The translations under genes and the position numbers were made by a program. From Siniperca chuatsi (lineage: Eukaryota; Chordata; Actinopteri; Centrarchiformes; Sinipercidae): a DNA stretch of 64,000 bases. Below are positions 42,101 to 54,636 of the stretch, piece after piece. A model generated the notes under the pieces. That model saw only the letters and a list, made by a program, of their open reading frames with translations, ran no database searches and had not been told where the DNA came from. The stretch lies in the NCBI RefSeq assembly GCF_020085105.1, contig NC_058055.1:8134822-8198821 (forward strand), read 5' to 3'. Each line of letters begins with the position of its first letter. The first letter of the stretch is position 1.

Positions 42101-43575
42101 CAAAATCGCTGTGCAGATTCCTTTCCTCAGAGGATGTAATTTCATCTGTTCACCACGGGACACTATCCAAATACTTTCTCCTGGTACTGTACAGTCCTGA
42201 CATATAACAGCACAAGGCTGATAAATAACTATCATGTTGCACAGAAAAACAACTGACTTTCTGACTGACTCTCTTGACTCACAGTCTTTAAGTCGAGGAA
42301 CAGAAATAGGAAAATTATATTATTATTATTATTATTTATTTAATTTTGCCTCTCTAGACCACCACCAATATTTTGAAATCATCTTACTGAGCACAGTTTA
42401 CTAAATGATCTGTTTTCCAGAGGAGTCACAAGTCAAAATATGTCAACGCAGACACACACATTAAAGATACAAATCTTACCAAGAAGACATATTTTTAATT
42501 AAGACAAATGAAACATACAGTAGAAATTCCTGCCTGTGTTACACACCAAACTGCAGCTCTGCACAGTCTTTTAGGGCTGAGGTTATAGGCGAGTAGGGGA
42601 AGGGCGATGATGATATTTATTGGTTTATTGTAGTGCTGATGTTGGGAGATAGATAATATACTTTTTTTGCTGTAGCAGTGCTGATGTGTCATTTTCATGC
42701 AGGAAGTTTGTGCTGATGCAGGTAATTGTGTCTCTGATGTCAGTTTAGTGACCAATTTATAAACCTTTTGATAGTGTACATTCATCGTTCTATGATATAC
42801 ATGAGTAATATCCACAGAATGCCAGTTTACTCCCCAGGAATCATTATAGGGTAGCTTATCTTGTACCTAATACATTTAATGCGATTCCTCAATAATAGCA
42901 TTCTCTTTATTTGTCAGAGGAGCTCTTTCTCATAGAAGTATAAAAATATGTGGATCTCTTCTCTGACGGGGACCTGGAGTGTGTTGACACTATGGAAGTA
43001 GCATGGACATTTTCAAACACTCTACTTTGTCCAAGAAGAACTAGCTTCCTTACATTAATGCTATTCTTTGATGATGATCACCTGATGAGACTGGTGGTAT
43101 CCATGACCACATGAACCTGGTGGACCAGATCACTGGACGTGGTTAATGAGGCGTTATAAAACTGGGTTAATTTTCAACCTTGAACATATGTTGAAACTGC
43201 AAATGAAACGTAGCTGTTGGCACACATTAGCAAAAAGCTTTCACCTCAGTTATTGGAAATACCAGAGTGATGATGATCTGATCTGTCCAGGTGAACTGAC
43301 TGTAAATCTGTAGAGCAGTGGGTTAAATTATTTGCATAAAGGAAGGTTTAAACTTCATTTTGAGCAAAGTTGATTACATTTTGTATGAGATAAAACAGTA
43401 AATGTTATTTCTTCTTCTTTTTTTTTTAAACAGGCAGCTATGCAAACCTATGAGAATAAGGGGGCCGAGGTTTACACCAATGGTAGTGCTGGACACATGA
43501 ACGGCACAGAACAGGCCGGGATGAAAGAAGTAGCATTTGAAAAGAATCCTTCAGAGCCAATGGTATACTATCTGC

Positions 43576-43611
<36 letters not shown>

Positions 43612-46600
43612 TTGTGTTGCTGATTCCTCCTCATTGACTGTGGTCTTTGTCTGTAGGGGGTCACTCTGAAGCTGAACGACAAACAAAGGTGCACTGTGGC
43701 CAGAATATTACACGGCGGCATGATCCACAGACAAGGTAATTAATCACACATTGATCTGAGTGTTAGTGGGGAGTGTGCTGACCTGGTGTGTGTTAGAAAG
43801 AAAGTTTTCTAACCTACCCAAAAGGTCAATAGTTTGTCTCTGTCACAGTCAAATATGTCTTAGCATTAGCATCTGTGTGTACTGAAGGAGGTCTACCTCA
43901 TGTCCTGACCGGTCTGCCACTACTTCTACTGCAATGGCCATTTTGATACAGAGTTCATGGTTGATGCATCGCATTTCTTGTTTTTAAGGTCTGTAGCTTG
44001 TCTTTAGCTTATCTTTCAGGAGAATAAATATTACTTCAGTAGCTGCTAGCACATATTAGGACTATAATAACCGCGATACAGAAACTGAGCTGGAACACAG
44101 AAGGGCATGTTTAGAATTACTACACTTCTCCTGGTTTCTTCTTCTCTCCAGGGTCCTTACATGAAGGGGATGAAATAGCAGAAATCAATGGAAAAAGTGT
44201 GACAAACCAAACTGTAGATCAGCTACAAAAGATCCTGGTAATTTGATACCTTCTAACTTTTGACACTAAAGTCAATGCAAATCTTTATGCCATTATTTCA
44301 CAACTAAATATGAGTAAAACTGTGTCATCTTTACATACAGAAAGAAACCAATGGAGTAGTCACAATGAAGATCATTCCCAACCTGCACGGTCGATCCAGA
44401 GCCTGTGAGGTAATAACATGACTAGAAGGATAAGCACTTAGCTTTGGCCTTGTGGTGCCTATTACTTTTGTTCTGAGTGGATTTTGTGTTTCATATTTGT
44501 TCGCTCCAAACTCCTTTTAAATTTGCATGGGTAAACCAAGAAAATGAGCTTTACATTCAGATCCAATGGTAACGTCTAGGTTAACGGTATAATCTAGGTT
44601 TGATTGCATTTCTTTCAGTTTTTCCCTCTACAACTTACTTTTTAAAATGATTTTGTTCTTTATTAGGTGAATCTTCTGTTAGTCAATGAACAACCCAGGT
44701 GACTATAAAATGAGTTTAAATTTAAAGAACATCACTCACGTTAGTTTTGCTAGTTTGACTTGAAACACTTTGGTAGTGTGTTTCATTCTGCCATCTGCTG
44801 GCCACAACACATCACATGTTCTCCAGCAGCCATTCATGTGCCTCCTATGGCATAAAAATGCCTGCTGGCTTGTCAACTGCTATTGATTTATTATATAACA
44901 ATAGTGTATGGCATAATATGATATAAATTTAAAATATCTTAAATTTAATGACCACCGCATTTGCTGTGGTCAGTGATGGCAGTCTACTTAAAAGCTTGTA
45001 GTCCATTAATATGTAGGCTTAGTTAATACGCTTTTCATACTTTAATGCTCAAAGAACCTCATTTTTGGTGACCCAGACCACTCCAGTATACCCACTCTTA
45101 GTACACAATGGGTGTATTCATTTTGTCTGTGTACAACTACCACTGGAGTAACTTGGGGAAACCACAAATGTTCATGAACTCTACTAACAATAGTAGTAAT
45201 TTACCCCGAGGAGAATTTCCATGTGTTCCTGCTGTGGTCTTTGACAGTTTAGTCAAGCTTTGTACATGAACTGATCTCTCTTAAATATAAAATTACAAAT
45301 CCCAGGAAGAGTTAGTATTCTAATCTGGAGTATGAACAAACTGTATTTTCTGCAGCTGCTCAGAGATCTGAACTAACTGAAGTTAGTTTTGGTTTGAAAT
45401 GTAGCTTCAGTTTACTCTCCTATATGTTTCCTGTATCAGCTGCAGGAAGTGAATGGATGATTTAATAAGTTAGACCTCATGCTTAGACCTAGGAGAAAAT
45501 TGTTCATTTTCACAGTATGAATTGAGCTGTCTGAGATCATATCATGAACTTGTAAATTCTCTTTAAGGGTGAATTTCCCAAGTAACCTTTGCAGAATCCA
45601 AACATGTGTTAGAACGTCCCAATATGAATATTTATTCTTGAGAATGCTGTTTAGACGTATGTACAGGTTCTGTAGGTCTTTAAAGTAAGACATTTGCTGA
45701 TTCATAGATGTTAATAAGCTCTCATCGCAATCACGGTAGAGCTGAGGTTGAGATTTTGAACATATACTCTAGTTGTACCGCTTCTTTATGGTTTAAACAT
45801 GTAAGAAAAACAAAATGTTGAATATTCTATTTCAAGCTTTGTATGAGCTCACTTAAAACCCACAGTGTAAATAATGACTGTCCATAATACACGGGTATCA
45901 GAGACTTTGTTTTCACAGCTGACCTAGGTGATGGGAGATTATTGAACACATTGGTAAGGTCTACAGGTTATCAGTAATGTCCAGGCACACCAAATACAGT
46001 ACATACTTTAAGTGTTTATGAGCTCTTTTCCCCCCCCAAAAGGTGAATACACCACGTGTGCTCTTAATCTACAGATGTACATGAGGGCCCAGTTTGACTA
46101 TGACCCCGCCAAGGATGACCTCATTCCATGCAAAGAGGCAGGTCTGAAGTTTCAGACCGGTGACATCATTCAGATCATCAACAAGCGGGATCCGAACTGG
46201 TGGCAAGGCAGAGTGGAGAGCAGTGTTGCTGACTTCGCTGGACTGATACCCTCCCCAGAGCTCCAAGAATGGTAAACAGCTCTGTCATACTAACTGATGA
46301 AGAATCCCGCAGTATGAAGCCACACTTACAATGACATGCCAAAGATTGCCATAATGTCATGTGCCACATCAGCACAGACCACAGAGCGGAGCAAAAATGT
46401 TCCCAGCTTAACCTGAATCGCTTTCCGCACTGCAGGAGGGTGGCAAGTAAAAGCAAGGCCAGAGAGGGCAGTCAGTCCTGCAGCCCGTTTGGAAAGAAAA
46501 AGAAGTGCAAAGACAAGTACTTGGCTAAACACAGCTCTAGTGAGTGTACCACTGGATGTTTCCTGGACGTTTTCTCAGTTGTACTGTAGTGTGGGTTTGT

Positions 46601-48077
46601 CTAACACAAAATCCCTTCTTTTGCAGTTTTTGACCAGCTGGATGTGATTTCTTATGAGGAGGTTGTTCGGCTCCCTGCTTTTAAAAGGAAAACACTGGTG
46701 CTTATTGGTAAGCGTCCTAGCTCAGTTACATTCTTAAAGGATGTAATAAGACATTTCTGATCATCCATAGCGATCCACACGTTCTCGAAAAAATGACTGC
46801 TGGAGCTCTCTTCTCACAATATATCTCAAAGCATGTATTTTAGAGTAGTTGTTACAAATCTTCCAATCAAATGTACAGAACTCTAATATGACCTCAAGCA
46901 ATTTAAAGTAGTTTAATTAAAGGTATATCTCTGCAACTAAAGATTCAGACATGAGTGTTAATGTTTGATTAAAATGTCTGCTCTTTTTAGGTGCACCCGG
47001 CGTAGGAAGGAGCCATATCAAAAATGCACTTTTGACCAAATACCCTGAGAAATTTTCCTACCCTGCCCCACGTAAGTAGACCCACAGACTTTGGGTTTTT
47101 TTTGTCTTCTTTCAAGCGAACAGCTAAGTTTGCTGAAATTGTCTTTTGGTTAAGTCTTTAACCGTCTATACAGACACCACCAGACCCCAACGTAAGGATG
47201 AGGAGAATGGACAGGAATATTATTTCATCTCCAATGAAGCCATGACCAAGTGCATCTCTGGAAATGAGCTACTGGAGTACGGCAGCTTCCAGGGAAATAT
47301 GTTCGGTACCAAAATTGAGACCATCCAGAAGATCCACGAGCAAGGCAAAATCGCCGTGCTGGATGTGGAACCACAGGTTAGCATTCACAGGTTGTTCTGG
47401 AGACATAACATGAAAGGAATAGTTGTGATTGAGAAACATTGTACAATTATTTTAACAGCTACTGCTCCCATTGATATACTGTATAGTACAGACTGCATGC
47501 AGAGAGATAACAAAGGTATCTGTGTGTCTTATTAGAATTAGGAAAAAAAACATTAAAATTCCCCCCAAAACGAACTATCCTGTTTAATACTTCACCCCAA
47601 AAACAAGTATCCCTTTAGAATCAAAGGTGCACCATAGGTGAAGGTGGCCTGGTAAATGTTTGTAAATGCTGTTAATCAATCCATTAACAATCCATCAATC
47701 CACTTTTGTTTTTTTACATTTTAATGCAGACCTTGAAAGTCTTGCGGACTGCTGACTTTGCACCTCTCGTGGTGTTCATCGCTCCGACCAACACAGCTAC
47801 CCAGGTGCTAAATTTTTATTTGAATACACTCGAGTACTTTGAAACACCAAACTCCGTCAGCCAACAACTATCTGCTAATCTCCTGTGTCTTGTCTCCTAG
47901 ACGGAAAACCTGCAGATGATCCAGAAAGAGTCAGACGCCATTTCAACCACATATAGACACTTCTTCGATGTGGTTCTTGTCAACAACGACGTGGATGAAA
48001 GTGTGAAAGGTGTGGAGGAGGCCATGGAGCTTGCCACCTCCACCCCACAGTGGGTGCCTGTATCATGGGTATACTGA
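39125..48077 (+). CDS. mpp1: 55 kDa erythrocyte membrane protein (membrane palmitoylated protein 1, MAGUK)
   Basis: Seen: twelve exons (39125-39247, 43434-43562, 43657-43735, 44152-44237, 44341-44409, 46075-46271, 46436-46539, 46627-46707, 46991-47071, 47174-47376, 47730-47804, 47901-48077) join in frame to 467 aa; human MPP1 is 466 as recalled. Order: MTLK start and [14 protein letters not shown] helix; PDZ about 85-158 ([14 protein letters not shown]); SH3 about 163-228 ([16 protein letters not shown]); HOOK/protein 4.1-binding stretch with [19 protein letters not shown]; guanylate-kinase-like domain from about 283, with a P-loop-like GAPGVGRS at 290-297, to the conserved end [10 protein letters not shown]. 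Known: p55 links protein 4.1 and glycophorin C to the membrane skeleton and also acts in neutrophil polarity; the GUK domain is a binding module, not an active kinase. Odd: intron 2 is only 94 bp and contains a CA repeat. Introns 1 (4.2 kb) and 5 (1.7 kb) are long; intron 1 carries a MITE. Confidence 0.95.
41568..41802. mobile_element. MITE with TTAAAGGGAC inverted ends and a central hairpin
   Basis: The left end reads tttaaagggac (41568-41578) and the right end gtccctttaac (41792-41802), inverted copies of each other. The inner side of the right end is ttggggtgaactgtcccttt, a phrase I recall from abundant fish MITEs. In the middle, 41674-41712 is a perfect hairpin: arm GAAGATAATCCACAGATT, loop tgt, and the reverse complement. 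No ORF relates to it. It lies in mpp1 intron 1. Confidence 0.75.
42316..42345. repeat. (ATT)n microsatellite
   Basis: A short trinucleotide run, tattattattattatt followed by tatttattt, in mpp1 intron 1. Confidence 0.7.
43580..43610. repeat. (AC)15 microsatellite inside a 94-bp mpp1 intron
   Basis: An uninterrupted CA run of about 31 bases occupying a third of mpp1 intron 2 (43563-43656), ahead of the pyrimidine tract and the ctgtag acceptor. Confidence 0.95.
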
Positions 48078-51000
48078 CAGATGTCTGGCACCAGTATAAT
48101 ACCTTTTTGTTTGTTGAAAAGCAGTGCAATATCACTCCTTACACGTAACAAGTTAGTGATGTCCCAGGTGTGTGTGGGTTTTTAATGTAATTAATGTTAA
48201 TTTGTCACACATTTTTTGCACAAATGCATCCAAAAAATAAGCAATATGTAGAAAGGTTTATTTTAGAAAGTCAAGAACCTCACCAGGGATGTTATATTTG
48301 CTTGTTTAGACATTTGTGCTTCAGGCTTTTGAGGGGCTAAGGGATAGTTTTGGTGCCGCACACCTTTGTGATTGTTGGAACGTGAGCAAATGCAAACTAG
48401 GACCACAACTGTGAATGAAATCCTCACTTTTAAATGACAGGATTTTACCATGTAAAACATCGTTTCTGGATTCATTGTCATTTTTTTCTTTTCTCATTAG
48501 ATTGTGCCATGAAATTGAGATTCTGAAACTGTTTGTTCATACAGTATGTGTAACTCCATACAACGATAATGTCTTCTAGCACCTTTTAGTCAGTCATTGA
48601 CAACCTCACATCTCAAAAATTGTATACCTCATGGGGTACCGTAAAGGCACTTTTAAACAAAAAATAAATTTCCCAGCTCTGTTGCAACCACTTTTTTGAC
48701 TGTGTTTCATGTGGAAACCTGTTCTCCAGAGCCCTAGATCCACTACATCCACAGAAGGCAGGAAAACACATGGCAATGTCAATGATGAGCAAATCCAGGA
48801 GACATAACTGAAATATAAAGGGTGATATTTAAACACTTTTATAGTTTTGGGTAACATTTTGTCAGTTTGTTCAGACTACACTTTATTTTATGTTGGTTCA
48901 TCATGTCTGAGCAGAATATTCCATACTTCATATCTCTATTAACATTTTAGACTGGAATATGGAGCAGAACAATTGTGGGAGCAGGGGGGGTCATGTCTGC
49001 CTCTTTTTTTTATTTTTTTAGAAGAAGTAGCCATGGCTGAATACTTTGATCAATTATACATCAAGACTTGTGTGTCTGAGCTGGTAGTGTACCTCTATCT
49101 CCCACACATTACAATTCTTCCCTCATCCAGTGTGGGAGAAATGGTTACAGGTTATACATGACAATGAATTTGTTCACAGCTTCTATCCAGAACAGCTCTG
49201 CACAGTTTCCTGGTAGCATTGTCGTAATTGTAGACTTAATGAAATGAAAATATATCATGCAAAATTTTGTTTTGTGTTGTGTTAATACTTAAATCTGAAA
49301 TCATTTAATTAGTAGAAATTTGCTATATTTAATATGCATTTTGAATGGAATACATCGACATAAGGGAATAAGTTGAATGAGTAGCAAAATTCAACATGGC
49401 ACATGGAGTAATGCAAGTGAAAACATCATAGGGCAACTATATATTTTTGGACTGGCTGCAAACAGAACTGCAATAACAAGGCATGCAGTAACACATTGTG
49501 ATAATTCTTCCCAAATCCCTAAATCTGATTTGTATTAGCATTTCTTTTTTGTCAAGCTCATAAACAAGGGATGATAAGGAAAACTATATAATTGGGGAAA
49601 ATATCAAAATAACCTACAAATTTTAGTTTTATTTGTATAAACCTTTTATGTCCACACAATGTCCACATTTTGCAAAATGAATAAAAAAGTAATGAGTTTA
49701 AGGATGCCAGAAATACAATAGAAAAGTGTGTACTTTGCATGAAACATCACCATGTGTATGTAAATACAAAATATGTCACAAAACTTAAAAAGCTTTTGTG
49801 ATTCCAGTTTTCTTCTCCAGAAACACCGGCCTGCTGCATTCACTCTTTATGTCTTCTAAAGGCGCCAGTATACTCCAACAGGGTTCGAGTGTACAGGGTT
49901 AGGGTTCTGCAGACAGCAACTGAAGACAAGACAAACTCAGGGGTGATAACTGACTAGTGCACCCTAAGTTGTGGACACCTAAAATGTGTGTGACATGCCA
50001 GTTGTACATTCTCCAAAATATCATTGAGGTCACAACCATGAGGGGGTCAGCTACCTCTGCACCTACTTTGTAGGGATGTTAGGAATGAAACAAAGCTGTC
50101 GTATGGCACCTCCATGTGGGCTCTGAGAATATACACCAAGTTAACATCACCCTACGGACTACAAGATTGAACCTACTACATCCTTTATGAAACCACAAAA
50201 TATATACATAGCCTGTACATACGGTGTTCAGTTGACAATTTGTCAGTTCTGTGGCAAAATGATTCACCCTACAACATGTGTAGTAAATAACTGCAGTTGC
50301 AGTGAAGATATGTAATTACATGGGTTATATATTCTATCCAAAAATGGAGGATTAAATAAGGTGAACATGGATAAAACAAACAGCAGTTGAGGATGATATT
50401 AATTGCCAAATAGAAGTTGGAGAGAAACAGAGATATGTGGTGAAAATATCACCTGTCTTCAAACATTTCTGTTCAGTTTTGACAGTAATGTTACTTATCT
50501 ATCAAGGAAAGTATGCAACATGTAATGTTGCTGCCTCCCTTCAGAAAATGTCTTGTTACTTAATCTTTGGCCACAGTAAATGCCACTAAATGCTTCTGTT
50601 TATCTGTTTCTGACAACAGATAAACATTTTTGCAATTCAGTGCTGCTTCTTTAAAGGCCCAATCTGTGATTGTATCCAACTTACTCCATCGTATAAATAA
50701 TAATTTAAAAAAAATGACAGGCATATCCACATGTATAATTGGTTTGAGTTTGACTAAGATCATAAAAAAGCCTTTTGTGTGTTTCTCAACTGATCATAAT
50801 TGAAACAAGTCAAATATACATTTAGTCTTTACTTACATTCAGTCATGTTACCCAATTGCCAGTGTAGCAAAGATTCCTTCAATGATCCTACATTCAACCA
50901 CTGTTCCACTGCTGACATGAGGTTCTTGTTGAAAACCGTGTTATTTCATAGACATAAAAAAGGTCTGAACAGCCCGTGAGTCCCCTGTCCAACAACACAA

Positions 51001-52867
51001 TTCTCAAACAAATGTCTTTATCTGTTTAACCTGTTTATTTTGTTTTACTATTGTGTTGTTTATTTTTCTACTTTATTCTGTTTAACTTGCTTCATTATTT
51101 ACTTTTTTCAAATTTCCAAGTTGTCTTTTTTCTCTTATCTTTTTCTCATTCTTCTCTAGTCTTTGAATTTTTTTATCTTGATTTTACCGGCATGCGAAGC
51201 AGCATGCAACCTGAAAGGCGCTGTATGATGAAAATGTAATATTATAATTTTTTTATTATTAAATACATGAGCATCAGGTATACGATAAATGTAGTTGAGT
51301 CAAACTCATATGAACACATACTGTGGTTATGGATGTTAATGCAAAGAATAAAACTAAACCAGAGATTCTATAGTCCACTAAACAAGAAAGAAGAAACTAT
51401 TCTAGAAAGCATCTAACAGGAGTTCAGTGGCGAGATAGGCTTACAAACTCACATGAGATTTCAGCCTGTGTAATTTACTTGAGCCCATGGGGCTAATGCA
51501 GCAGAGAAAGCCAATAGATGTGTAAGGTGAGGTGAAGTTAGTTGGTTCAATATGCAACTGGATGTTTGAGTGATTGGATTCAACCTGACTAGAGATTCCT
51601 CCAGTGTTAGTTACCAGCACAACAGTAAACATTTGGACGTACAAAACGAATATACACAATAAAGTATCTCTCCCAACATCGCCATGATTGTGATGCAACA
51701 TTTTTTATGAGAGACATTCAAAAATGTGTCTAAACAGTGGACATTTTTGTTTGCGTTTGTATGTATACTTATTTATTCCTTACAGACATGTTGGTGAAGC
51801 TTTTTTCGCATGAAACGAGCCAAAGATAAAACCCACTGAGGCCTTTTGATGCACATATTATTGATTAGATTCTGTACTAGGTGACAGGTGCTTCCGCCCT
51901 TTTTGGGTTTACAGTATGGTACAGAAATTCAAAAATTCTAGCCATTGTCCATAAAGATAACAGATTCAAGACTACTATCAACAAGGGCACTTAAGGAAAT
52001 TTAATTCACACTAACAAATTAAGAAACAAACATTAATTAGCATTTGCATGTATTACCTTGTTGGCTTACACTGCTGTTTTACAGAGAAGGCTAAAAAGAT
52101 GTTATGGGTCATCATACACTTATCATAATTTTAATCCATCCTTTCATTATTTTGTAATAATTCGTAGTTTTTGTTTTACTTTGCTTGTAACCCCCCCCTC
52201 TCAGGGAGCAGAAAGGGGCTCTGGGGCACCAAGGGCCAAGCTTGAGAACATGTGCCTTAAAACACATTAATTATGTCAGACTTTTTACAACTATACTGAA
52301 TGTAATGCAGATTAGTGCTAGCCAATAACCTTGCTCCTTAAACAAAAGGCTGGTAGATTGCTTTCAGGTGGGTTTACGCTCCACTACATCCCTATCCACA
52401 TATATAATGAATGATAACCAGGCAACCTACTGCGAAGCTCGCCACACCCCCTTTCGAGGAACGCCATTTTGTTGACATACAGACTTGCAATCAAAATAAG
52501 CCTCTTTACGGGAGCTTTAAACCCAAGCATGACCATGACATGTAATGCCTGTAAAGGAAATATGCGTAGAGTCCCAATAACATCTACAGATAAAAACAGC
52601 GCTGTCCTGGGCGTTAAAACGGTGTGTCTGAAGTCTCCGGCCACCCATTTCAACATGAAACTCGTCGCGATTGACGTCACCGAGCCATCTTTGTCCACCT
52701 AATCCAGGCGGCTGTTTATTACACCTTCATTACTGCACGGACTCTGACAGCGCCAGGCTCTGGCAATAGCCTGCTGGTGCCGCATCACCGTAGAAATAGG
52801 AAGAGGAAAACGGGTTTTGTAGTGAGGGGACACATCTCAGTGGCAGATCCAAGCCAGTTTTCCTCTT
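48078..52867. other. mpp1 3' UTR and intergenic DNA up to vamp2
   Basis: No recognised exon on either strand. An AATAAA at about 48663 is a candidate mpp1 polyadenylation signal. Most of the stretch is AT-rich; base composition turns visibly more CpG-rich from about 52430, approaching vamp2. Open frames here are short and without recognised motifs. Confidence 0.45.
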
Positions 52868-53029
52868 GGGCTATATAGGCAGGGAAACGCCACAATAACC
52901 AACCAAAGGGTGCCAGAGGGTTGAGAGGAGCGCAGAAGGCAATCCACATCCATCTGCCAGCCATTTAGCACGCGCTAACATTTCCAGTCCGGGTTTCAGC
53001 ACAGCTGTCTAGCTAATACTACCAAGAAA
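52868..53029 (+). promoter_or_regulatory. Probable vamp2 core promoter and 5' UTR
   Basis: A TATA-like ctatatagg at 52871-52879 is followed by GC-richer sequence leading to the first coding bases at 53030. Transcription would be expected to start near 52900. This position is inferred from spacing and composition only. Confidence 0.45.
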
Positions 53030-54545
53030 ATGTAAGTACAACATCGTTTTAAAGCTCTTTATTAAAAATCCCGATTTATTAATCAATTCCAATGTCGTCC
53101 TCACGACTGATGTTGGCAGGCTATTTGGGATTTATGATGTTTGAATGGTCTCTTGTGTATCTTTGCCATCAAATACTGAGGTTATTTCACTGGTGTCACG
53201 TTAGTCAGTATGTCATTGCTATATATTGCTGTTGAATTTAATTTTACAGCTCTCTTTCTCCGATAATATGACCCAAATGTAAATGTAGAGGCTAACGCGT
53301 CGGCCTAACCTTGGGGCAGACGGAGGCATCGGGTTATTAAACGCATAATTAGCCTTATTTTTGGCGTTTACATAGTAAACGAGCTCCGTGTTTATCGCGT
53401 CTCTTTTATTTAGTCGTCTAGTGCTTTTCACTGGAGACAGCACGCACGCATATTTTCCAGTTTGGACTGGTTTGATTTGAAAAGGACACCGTCTGTGCGA
53501 TTACCCACAGGCTAATTAAAACCTCATTCAGAAAACAACATGTACAATAAAGCGTTTTTGTCCTCACTGAACATATCCAGGCCTTCATTTTTGTGTCGCT
53601 AAACCACAGGTGACGATTAGGCTAATTCTCGAAACAGCAAGGACATAATGTTGAACATTTAAAGCTTCGACATTATTCAACGAATACCCTACAGACCTTC
53701 TCATAGACGATGATATTATTAGCTCTGAAGTAGGCTTAGGCCTAGTTTAGGTGATATTTGCAACCTACAGCGGGGGGTGGGGATAGCCTAGCCTCCTACT
53801 GTATGTCGTCGATTGTCGTGCGAGGGCGGACAGCTATATATCTCACCACATTTCAGGCTGTTTGCGTCCTCGGAGGCAAATTAACCCTGTAAAATGTCTT
53901 TCTCCCACTGCCTTATTTGTCCCTTTCTCTTTTCGACTGCACATGAAGCAAATATATAAAGGGTAGGCTAAGGAAAGATAGCCGTGACAACCTCGTCTGT
54001 CAGTTTTTGCATAGCAGGCAGTTAAAACGTTGAAATAGTCTGGTGCCAACACACGACATGCCATGGGACTGTGGCAACACGTTTGTTAACATTCCCTCCT
54101 GCGGGATATATGTTACATTTGTCATCAAAATGTCGTTATAATTGTTCATCCAAGTGCTTAAAATCATAAGGAACCTCCCCGCCCTCGATGTGGTAGGCTT
54201 TCACTCTATTTACAGGCCCGTCGTGCTCGTCGTGAAACGTGATGTTTTACAGGACACTATGTAGGCCTGGTGTGTCTGTGTATATGGCCAGAAATGAAAG
54301 AAGTGATGGTTGTGGGTTATGTTCCAGTTCAGTAACATCAAACAGAATGGGACCGTGAGGATGGGATCAGACAGTTTCTGGTCTGGACTGCTGTGGCGCT
54401 GTCCAGTGCTGAAATGTCGCTCTCCAGTGCTCAACGTCAGACAGCCTGCTTTTTCATGACAGTGACCAAACAGAAATCCATTAATTGTATTATTATTTCT
54501 TTTAATAATTAGTTTAAATCAAATGCAAAATGATGTGATGGCAGT

Positions 54546-54636
<91 letters not shown>

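Noticed and set aside
53030..53035. Genomic ATG-TAA at the vamp2 first exon read as an abortive frame
   Set aside because: The G belongs to the splice donor; after splicing the ATG is completed by exon 2.
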